Shown: positions 36,813 through 45,600 of the stretch, piece by piece
Position numbering within the stretch: position 1 is the stretch's first letter
Layout of the letters: each line of letters starts with the position of its first letter
Origin: Linanthus parryae
Lineage: Eukaryota; Streptophyta; Magnoliopsida; Ericales; Polemoniaceae
DNA: 64,000 nucleotides
Assembly (NCBI GenBank): GCA_023055425.1
Contig: JALGPY010000005.1
Coordinates: 79,215,495 to 79,279,494, forward strand
Reading direction: 5' to 3'
The notes under the pieces: model-generated
Database searches by the model: none
What the model saw: only the letters and a program-made list of their open reading frames with translations
Told to the model about the DNA's origin: nothing
Translations under genes and position numbers: made by a program

Positions 36813-37531
36813 TTCTTTCCATTGGAGTAGAATCTTTCTATCTCCTTGCCCTTATGGTCATGCTTTACTACCATCTTCAGAGTGTACACGTTCTTCTTTT
36901 GGTACGCAACTTGTGACACCTCATCGCGTGCAGGCATCTTTTCCTTGGTATCCTCTCTCGTCACCATTACTCCTGCTGGTGACTGATCCTTGATGTCTTC
37001 CCATCGAGGCAGAGAAGTCGGATTGAATGGCCCCGACGTCTGTTCATCCGCCATTTCAGTGAACCACACTGCTTCAGTGAGATGCGCTTCCTTCAGATTA
37101 AAGGGATTCGTCGAGGCTGGTATCTCGACTACCCTGCCATTCCAAATGGCCTTCATCACTTGGTGGGTTGTTGATGGAACCACGTCAAAGCGATGAATCC
37201 GGGCTCGCCCTATGATCATGTGATACGTAGTGTTCGCATCAATGACGTAGAACTTGGCGGAACACTTGATCTTCGCTATATGGATACCAAGGCGAATCCA
37301 ACCCATCGTCATCCTAGAGTCACTTCCAAATCCCATCAGCGAAGATGGGCGCCTGACAATTTTCTTCTCAGGAATCCCTGCCAACTTCAGGGTGTTGAGC
37401 GAGACCATATTAACGGCTGCTCCTCCATCAACAAATGCCCTCTTGAACTCAACGTCGTTGATCACTGCTGTTACATACAAGGGCTTCTGGTGGCTTGAAT
37501 CCGTCTTCTTGTCGCTTTTAGAGAAAGTCAT
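36797..37531 (-). pseudogene. Tat element aspartic protease segment
   Basis: Minus strand, 244 residues. The active-site block reads AFVDGGAAVNMVS (DGG in place of the common D-S/T-G), followed by LMGFGSDSRMTMG, YHMIIGRARIHRF and VPSTTHQVMKAIW, all diagnostic of plant Tat protease. A stop ends it at 36797, and the frame is shifted relative to the RT segment. The same segment of a related copy is at 63439-64000. Confidence 0.85.
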
Positions 37532-37786
37532 TATCTTTTTTGTTGAGCGAGAGGACCTAACAACTCTCCCGTTGGAGACGACAATGTATTCTTAGAAGTC
37601 CTCATCCACCCTGAGGATTGCCTTTGTCATTTCTTTGCGACACTTTTCCAAAAAACTCATATCGTCAAAGAATTTTCTGAAGCCGTGCGACCCCTTCATC
37701 CTGTCAGCACGCGAATCCTGGGTATCCATGCTGTAATCCTCCTCGTCATGGAATTCCCCAATGATAGACATGCCATCTTCCGCAAT

Positions 37787-39412
37787 CTATTCGAGGTCCA
37801 TGATTACGATCATGGCTACATCTTTGTCCTTCGGATCTTGCTCTGCATGGGCCGGCAGCGGATTATTGCGCACATCTTGCCTCTGGTCGCTGACAATCAG
37901 CTCCCCTTCTTTCATTTTCCGGCTCACAAGGTGCCTGAGCTTCTTGCAATCAGTCGTGGGGTGCATAACCTTCCCGTGGTACTCACACCACTTCAGATCC
38001 CTCACCATCTCCCTGGAGGGTGTTCTTTCGAGCGGAGGTAGGACCCCATCCATGCGCCACTGTTTGCATAGGTCGATCACCTCCTCCAAAGAACATGGCA
38101 GGGGAGGCGCGTCCGAAGTCGAAACCCTGGGTTGCTTGTGTGGCGAAACTGTATTGACCTCAGCTTCGCGCCCCCTCTTGTAGCTAAACCTCCCAATCTT
38201 GAAATTGGGTCCCCCAGGAGATCTCTCAGGGACATATTTCTTATTTTGCCTATCGACTATAGGCTCTATGTTCTTGGTACATTCAATAAACTTCAAAAAA
38301 TTAGGAGTTTGCAATTTAAATAACATACCCTTGTATTCGTCTCGCATGCCTTGTAGGCATATTTCAACAAGTCTGCCTTCAAGCACTTCGTCTCTGCATT
38401 CCAACGATTTGGCTCTGAACTTTTTGATGAAGGTGACGCCATCCTCGTCACGCTTCTGATACATACGCGAAAGATGTATCATCGTAACCTTCTCCTCCAC
38501 CTGGAAGAACTTGGTATAGAAATTATGAACCATGTCATCCCAGGTCTTGACAGATCCAGCCTCCAGCGTTCTGTACCATTTGTAAGCCACATTCCCCAAA
38601 GAATTCGGGAACTCACGCATCAACAAATTGGGGTCAACCCCGTATGGCCCCATCACATCAATGAAGCGCATAACATGCTCTTGGGCATTCCCGTTAACAT
38701 CATCAAATGTATCCCACTTAGGGGCCCTATACCTTGCGGGATTCGGCATCAAGTAGATCTCCCGCGGGATAGGAGGGGCATTGTCAACCTTCGGAATGAT
38801 GGTGTCTGCAAAAGGCTGGTTGGCCAGGAATGTCTCTATGCGGCGCTCTAAAGTCGTCATGCTTGCTGGTGCACTCCCTCCCACGGCAGGAGGAAGGGTT
38901 GCAGTCGGCGGAGAAACATACACAACAGTTGGGTTGGGAGTGTAAGCCACATTGCTTACAGCTACAGGCGGAGAAGGCAAGGGATATTGAGAGGAAATTT
39001 TGGAGGGAATAGCTTTAAGTTGGGGAACAGGTGTGACAATGGACGGTGGTTGGATCGTTTGTCCCTGAATAGAAGGTGGCTGGACCATTGCTGGTGGGCT
39101 TTTCAAACTAGGGTTTGGTGGTGTAGGTGTTACCTATGTTCACTGGGAGACATGGGTTCCAGCTCCTTGAGAGACGACAGCTACCAGTGCCGGATTCGGA
39201 GCAAGAGTTCCCAAAATGGCCATTATCTGAGCCATTTGTGCGGATTGAGCCTGGAGAGCTTTCGCCTGACTCTGGAGAGTAGCATTCAATGTTTCCAGGG
39301 TTGGAGTACTGCCGGTTGCCGTAGAATTGTTACGGGTTTCCTCCCCTGAGGTCGTCTCGGTTGAGGGGGATCTGTTGCTGACATCTTCATCGTGAAACAT
39401 GGTTGCTTGCAA
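37787..39412 (-). pseudogene. Tat element gag
   Basis: Minus strand, 39412-39140 (MQATMFHDEDVS...) and 39106-37787, separated by a stop region near 39137. The central retrotransposon gag domain is visible (WDTFDDVNGNAQEHVMRFID, FPNSLGNVAYKWYRTL, NFYTKFFQVEEKVTMIHL). A Cys/His cluster CEYHGKVMHPTTDC at about 37993-37952 is the nucleic-acid-binding knuckle. The N-terminus is Pro/Gln/Thr-rich. A stop at 37787 separates it from the protease part, which continues after one further stop near 37592. Confidence 0.88.
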
Positions 39413-39440
39413 AGGTAAGTTTCACGTCGGGTTCACCAAA
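39413..39440 (-). promoter_or_regulatory. Tat element primer-binding region
   Basis: Immediately after the 5' LTR the minus strand reads TTTGGTGAACCCGACGTGAA. This is the expected position of the primer-binding site; I do not assign the tRNA. Confidence 0.6.
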
Positions 39441-40047
39441 TGTGTATCGGGGAATCCTTTGAGGAAGATTCGACGTACACCAAGAACAGGGGATAATGAA
39501 CATAGGAGAAGTAGGGTTGTGAGTAGGGAGAGAGTAAGACAGTAGTAACTGTATGGGAGGGAGATAGAGTTTTGGCAGAGCTTCCGCGTAGTTTAGGTGA
39601 TTAGTGTTATGTAAGGAAGGGTTAACGATCGTATATATAGTGGAGAATATGACCGTTTTAGTGGGTTAATGCGCCCATTAATGGCGGCTTAATTACCTTA
39701 ACAACAACGGCACGTTCGTCCGCATATATAGGGACCGTTACGTACTTCGTCCGCGTATACCGGAACCGTTATGAGGTTGACCGGGTTTATGGAGCTCGTT
39801 AAATCTCTCAAAGCAGTTACTAAAGGTCGCGCGCGGGCTTGGTTGTCGCTCGCGCGCGACGGGACTTACTCTAGCCTCCAAACCACTAAGTCCCTACAAG
39901 TCCCGTGTGGTGGTGTGCGAGGGCCCTGGCTCGCAGCCCCCACGTGGATCAGCGCGGGTGGTGATCCAGTGTATGTGGAGCACAACTAGGTGTGCTGGAT
40001 GATTGCCGTGTGGCTGTGATCCGTCTGTCTGGAAAGCACTATCTACA
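39441..40047 (-). repeat. Tat element 5' LTR (right)
   Basis: Copy of 26211-26821, plus strand TGTGTATCGGGGAATCC to GCACTATCTACA, followed by the second TTTAG (40048-40052). Confidence 0.93.
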
Positions 40048-40052
40048 TTTAG

Positions 40053-40450
40053 TTATAAGTGAGATTAAAAAAATGAATATTCTTGAATCTCATGTCTCCA
40101 TCAAATTTTTTCTTGCACAAAGAATTTCAGGACCTCCTATGAATTTTCTATTCATTATCCTTCTTCCAACGCCACCAAAATTTTGAGATTAGAGAAGTGA
40201 TCTGATAGTACTGACTTAGGAAATATAATGCATGACATTGAGTATGTAGTGATTGAAGAAAGAGTGGACTTAATTAATATCTCCCTACCTGTTGCACTTA
40301 GATTAACTTCCTTCCACCCACTTAGCTTCTCTTTTAGCCTATCCATGATGAAGTTGAGCGTCTTCTCTTTTGACCTCCCTATCGAGGCTGGCAGCCCCAA
40401 GTGTAAACTGTGTTTGGAATCTTTACTTATACCCATATATTAGTGCCGAA
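40053..40450 (-). mobile_element. Minus-strand LINE fragment, RT thumb (continues at 26205)
   Basis: Minus strand 40436-40155 encodes HLGLPASIGRSKEKTLNFI, SGWKEVNLSATGREILIKS and a SITTYSMSCIIFP segment, the RT thumb of a plant LINE. It runs to the TTTAG target at 40052 and continues beyond the Tat insertion at 26205. Confidence 0.85.
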
Positions 40451-40540
40451 ATTTTTCAAGAGGTAGTTGCTTGTGTATGGGCTGAAAAAACACGGTGATT
40501 TGTCTTTGTTAGAATTTAAAATATTTATCTTTAAAAACTC

Positions 40541-40645
40541 TATGCACAAGACTACCCAGGTTGCCAAGATTGTTTTGCTAAGAGGGCAACATTAAAGTCT
40601 TGAATATCTTTAAAACCAAGGCCGCCGTCTTCCTTGCTTTGCTAA
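40541..40645 (-). mobile_element. Minus-strand LINE scrap ([12 protein letters not shown] block)
   Basis: The minus strand reads [20 protein letters not shown], the block that follows the RT thumb in LINE ORF2. It lies upstream (on the minus strand) of the thumb at 40436-40155, so it is out of order and belongs to another copy or a rearrangement. Confidence 0.75.
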
Positions 40646-40768
40646 CATTCACAACACAAGCTAGATTTCAATTTGAAGATCAATTGAAACTCATGATATT
40701 TGATAAAAATCTCCAAAAGTACGGATTTTGTAGATAACATTCACAACACAAGCTAGATTTCAATTGTA
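40643..40768. repeat. Short direct repeat, ~90-bp spacing
   Basis: TAACATTCACAACACAAGCTAGATTTCAATT occurs at about 40646-40676 and 40735-40765, a local duplication at a LINE breakpoint. Confidence 0.75.
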
Positions 40769-40920
40769 AGATGAAGTGAGTAGAATTTGGTAGAGTTTTC
40801 ATATTTTCTCTGAAATTCTCGTGATCAAATGTTTCGTATATCAACTTTGCCTATTGTGTGAGCAGTAGAATCCAAATTAAGACAAATTAAGAGAAACTCA
40901 TAAGAAATCCAGTTCAAAGA

Positions 40921-41872
40921 ATGATTCTCCCCATAACGCAACAAACTGATTCGTGGTCATGACATTTTGATCGCTCGGGTTGCTACTCCGTCAAGATGGG
41001 CTATTATACTGCGGAAGACCTAAGAAGCGCCGAGCTTGAAGGCAGAGAAGGATGACCATTAATGGACGGATCAAAGTTTCTCACGAAGTTATGGAGCGCA
41101 AGCACACTCAGTAGGGCGATGAATGGATATATGAGTCCATATGCACTCTAGCAGAAGAGGATATAGCATCTTTCATCACCACCATTTGGGTTGCTTGGAC
41201 TAGTCAAAACCTGCGAATTTTCGAAGGTAAAAATACTTCGATCAGTGAGATGGTGGAGCGGATTAAGTCACTGCGCAAATAGTTCAAGCCACCCGTGGAG
41301 TACCATAACCGGACCCTTGTTGGGCGGAGGACAGTGGCTTGGACACCCCCTAAGGAAGGATGGTATAAAGTAAATTGTGATGGAGCTTGGAACGCCGACA
41401 AAGGAATCGGGGATGTTGGAATCGTCATTCGAGATCATTTGGGTCACCACCATGGCAAGAGCTCTACCGTCGATACCCAGCCCCCAGTTAGCCGAAGCAG
41501 TGGCTGTTAGGGAATTGTGTCCTTCTCGCATGGCGAATGGTGCTGCGAAAGATGGAGATTGAAATCGATCTCCATTCAATTCCAAAGCTGCTTTTGGACA
41601 CAGAAGAACCCACCCAGGAACGATCACCATTCAGCCTTATCATGGCTGACTGTCAGGTATTGCTCAGTAGGTTCATAGCTCATCAGTTCGGTGGAATCCA
41701 CGTTCCTCCGCAAATAACTTAGCCCACTGCTATGCAAAATTTGGCTAGTGTAGAGAACTCTAGAGTGTGGATAGGTGTAATCCCTAACTGGGCACATGCT
41801 TGTAATGATGTTGATTTGGCCGGTACGAGGCGCAATTAATGAAACCGTTTGTTCCCTGTCAAAAAAAGATTT
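40921..41872 (+). mobile_element. Plus-strand LINE 3' part: zinc-binding domain, RNase H and tail
   Basis: The plus strand reads ILPITQQTDSWS, HFDRSGCYSVKMGYYTAEDL (zf-RVT), then FITTIWVAWTSQNLRIFEGK and the RNase H start WTPPKEGWYKVNCDGAWN with GIVIRDHLG (41336-41444). A frameshift and stops follow. The 3' end has the LINE-like tail GAAACCGTTTGTTCCCTGTC followed by a run of seven A (about 41840-41868). It starts where the plus-strand LINE at 1-2825 stops in the protein order. Confidence 0.82.
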
Positions 41873-41879
41873 TGAATAA

Positions 41880-42664
41880 TAATACAAGTCTCACACGAGA
41901 GCCAAATTATAAGAGAGGTCTTTCTTGCAACTGCCCGACCCCATTTCCCTCCAGCTCACCAATAACGTACTCTTAAATGCGTCTGATCTTTGAACTCAAG
42001 TTCTACAAAGTGATCTAACCTGAGATGTCATGAAGATCAAACCAGCGAAAGTGGGCGCCATTAAGGTTCTAGGTTGACCACGGGTTCAAGTTCTGGCTTG
42101 GCCGGCGAGTAAGGATCCGCCAAAACTGCTCCAAAACAAAGAAAAAGGTGATGTGATTTTTATTTTCGTTTAGTTTTGTGAGAATGTCAATTTCAAATCA
42201 TGTATACATGAAAATTGTAGATACAAGGTATACAGTGATGCAAATGGGGACCAGCTCAAGTAAGCAGGGGCCGTCAGGTAATGCACCGTATTCAAACCCA
42301 ACTTCTCCTAGAGAGTAGGATCAATACTATTGCAGTTTGAGAAGAAGACGAAAACAAGGTTCAACAATGAAAACTGCTGGATTCCACATCAATTCCAACA
42401 ATTATTCACCAACAAAAGAAAATCCAACAATTACAAGGAGTTATTTTCTGCAGGCAAAAAAAGAAATCGCTCGGCTGTCTCTACTTGCCGTACGACGGTA
42501 CGAGGTGAAATCTCTAGAGGCAAAACTAGAACTACTAAAACAGGGTTTACAGAAACGTGAAAAAACAAAAGTAGCGGAAACAAAAAAGTGCAAAAATAAA
42601 ACAAAGAAACGTGTAAAGCATTACTCCCTGCTTTTTGGCAGTGTAAGCAGAAGAGCGTCACTTT
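41880..42664. other. 3' flank of PTB3; possible SINE-like segment
   Basis: Downstream of the minus-strand PTB3 stop codon, so the part nearest 42664 should be its 3' UTR. At about 42046-42096 the sequence AGCGAAAGTGGGC, then GGGTTCAAGTTCTGG, resembles RNA polymerase III A and B boxes and could be a tRNA-derived SINE. No clear target duplication was found. The open frames at 42330-42723 look incidental. Confidence 0.35.
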
Positions 42665-45600
42665 CTAAATCTCCTGCAACTGGGAAAAGGAGATGCGGAT
42701 CATTGAACCCCCAAGGTGAGTAGCGTGTTTGCAAACAAGGGCTTCAGCCGCTTGCTCCTCATTTTCAAATAGCACAAGGGCTTGCTTCTTGCCACTCATC
42801 TCAAAGAGCTTAGAGTTGACAATGAGGCCATGTTCCTCCAAGTGGGCTGTAATGTCCCCTTCCTTCACATCCTGAGGGAGTGTCGACAAATGGATCATTT
42901 TCGTCGGCGAGCAGCAATATCGGTAATTCTTTACAGCATTGCGGTTGAAACGATTGAGGTTTGAGTTGCTGTACTCGTGCGTTTCAGAACCCATTGTAAT
43001 GTTTGGGTGCTTTGAAAAGTTGACCTCCAACCTTTTACCAAATAGCATCGCTCCCTATAGCAAAAAGTCCCAAAGAGAATGTCAGTTTCAAAGAAGATAA
43101 AAATTATCCCAACAAAAACAGTTATAAGAAGCAGAGGAATAGCCCCCGATGATCCCTTGCCATAGAGAATGTCTGCAGTTGCGGCGGGTAACTACGATTT
43201 GATCATCATAATATTTGAACTTACACATTCACACTCCACAATTCATCCGAAGAAGATAGACACGAGTAGCCCTCTGCCTAGACAACTTCTCAAATGGATA
43301 ACTAACTACACGAGTTGATTTCAAACATTCGCAGCAAACTACCACTCCTTTCCCAGAATTCCACAAACTACCGAATCTAGCATTCTACCCCACCAAGTTA
43401 ACATGGATTTTCAAATTGCACACCCGATTGCAATTTTTTGTAGTTTGAAGGGTGAAAACATGATTTACAAACTCTTTTTTTCTTTTAATGATTCTTAACC
43501 TCTAACGCCTAAACCCTTACAATTCATGCTTAAATAACGAAATTACCTCCTCCAGTAATCAACATTTCAAAGTAAATATCGCTGCCCTTCAAAAGTTGAG
43601 TATAGAAATGTAATGTGTGTAATTTATATACGAGTTGTGAGGGCTTAAGGGTGAAATACGTAGGAAACATCATATAAACGTCATAATCATGTGGTTTCTG
43701 TTACTGGTAAAAAGTTGGGAGTGTGGTGGAAGTTTGCAAATTTGTGGCAATTTAGTAGGAATAAAACACTGCTTCAGATAGTTCATGGGGGATTTTGAGA
43801 AAGTGGTGGTAGGTTGGGGTGAGTTTTAAACATTAGCCTTAAATATTGTAAGAGAAAGAGCAGCCAGAAGGCTTTAGGAACTAACAAACTCAAACAGACA
43901 GAAGAGTCTCACATTCTTGTAAGTCTAGGAACTCAGATAGAAGAGAACCTGTGGTTTGGTCCTATTTCTTTTTCTTTCTTTTTTCTTGAGAAATTGGTTG
44001 GTCATAATTCAAATTCACTGCCCTGTGGTTTCAAAGTTGATTTTTTAAACACGTGGTTTCTTCTGCTAAACCACTGTCAAATAATCCCCATTAACCCACC
44101 CCATTTATAACATTTCACTCAATTTATTGACCTTTTTATGAATTTGATGTGAGAATGTCAGTTTTAGAGATGTGGCCCCCAATCAGCCCTTGCTATGGAC
44201 ATGACTGGGTGAATAACTATTACTTGGAGAGCTAACAACATGGGTTGATCTTGAAAAATCTCAGCGAACTACCACTACTTCCTCAAAATTCCACGAACTA
44301 CGAAATATAGCTACCCCACAAAATTACCATGAATCAATAAAATGCAAAACCAGTTCTTTTTTTTTGTTGTTTAAAGGGATACAACATGTCATGCAAACTT
44401 AGCCTTTTAACACAAACCCTTACAATTCAATTAAGGTAAAAGACAATAGCTACCTAGGGATGGCAATCGGGCCGGGCCGGGCCAAAATCTAATAAACTCA
44501 GCCCGACCCGCTATTGTGCCTATGTGCATGTCCACCCGCAAAAAGACCCGCTGTGAAAGCTACTACACACCAACCCGCACCCAGTTGAATTCAACCCGAT
44601 TTGGCCCGAACACATACCCGACTCTATCAGACCCGCTTTATCTTAAACTTAAACGACGAAGCCAAACTAACTCCAACTGACTACTTTAACTAAAAATATT
44701 TGTATAATACATTTTCATAATTCAACTGAAATTATATTTATAACACAATTTCATTTTATCTTATTTTTTGATAATTAACACAATTTCATTATACATCAGG
44801 GAGAGAGAACCCACTTTGAAAAAATCAGTCTGTCTTCTCTTATATCTTCGTAATTCAATGGACTAATCATCACCATATTCAGAAACTGAAGAAAAAATTA
44901 TAGGGAACCCCTGTCCCAGCTTGATCGAAACATTCATAGGGAAGAAGAACGAACCAAAATTCTCAGTTTCGACCACTGTTCTGGAATAAGAAAAAGTTGC
45001 TTCAAAACTTGTTCGATCTTAGTTCAAAGGGTAATTAACTCTTACCTGGTAGTGACTTCGATCCAGATTGTTTAAGATGGGATTGTGGTCCGATCAACGT
45101 TCGTGGAGGTCGCAAGGCGCTGCGTTGGTGCGGTGATGTCAAATTCGCGGTTGTGATCCTATGCCGCGATAGAGAGAGAGAGAGGACGAGACAATGCTGG
45201 AGAGGAAAGATTGGGCGTGTACGCATGTTATGAGTGAAACCCTCACCCAACCCGCTTTAGGCCCGCAACCCACTGTTACTTATTAGGGGCGATGAATTAA
45301 TTTCCTCCCAACCCTACCCGCACATACATTTTGCGTGTCCAAGTAGTATGTTGTGCCGGGTGGGGCAGCGGGTTGACCCGCTTTCCGGACCCGATAAGCT
45401 ACCCCTATCTTTTGATAAATATACACTTTGGTCCATTGACGTTTAAATAATTCCACGTTGCACCTTTGTAACTAACAGACCCTTACGGTTGTGTTGAAAA
45501 GATAAATTTACCCCTGAAATGAAACAAATATACCCACTATATATAACCCTAATCTCTTACTCTTGCCCTCCCACAGCCGCCTCCTTCTCTGCCTTAAACC

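Larger units (their letters stand above)
26211..40047 (-). mobile_element. Complete Tat-lineage Ty3-gypsy retrotransposon (13.8 kb)
   Basis: Two ~610-bp LTRs (26211-26821, 39441-40047) and a perfect TTTAG target duplication define it. Transcription is on the minus strand: 5' LTR at right, then gag, protease, RT, RNase H, a second RNase H and integrase. Next come a tandem-repeat zone and a plus-strand (antisense) plant mobile domain gene, then the polypurine tract and the 3' LTR at left. Pol order RT-RH-INT defines Ty3-gypsy. The extra RNase H and the antisense ORF point to the Tat lineage, where both features are established. It sits in a minus-strand LINE. Gag-pol has several stops and frameshifts. 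Confidence 0.94.

Noticed and set aside
37193..39349. Plus-strand frames opposite Tat gag and protease
   Set aside because: Shadows of the real minus-strand coding sequence, with no domain of their own.
42337..42723. 128-codon lysine-rich plus-strand frame
   Set aside because: It overlaps the PTB3 last exon and 3' UTR on the other strand, is low-complexity, and has no recognisable motif.
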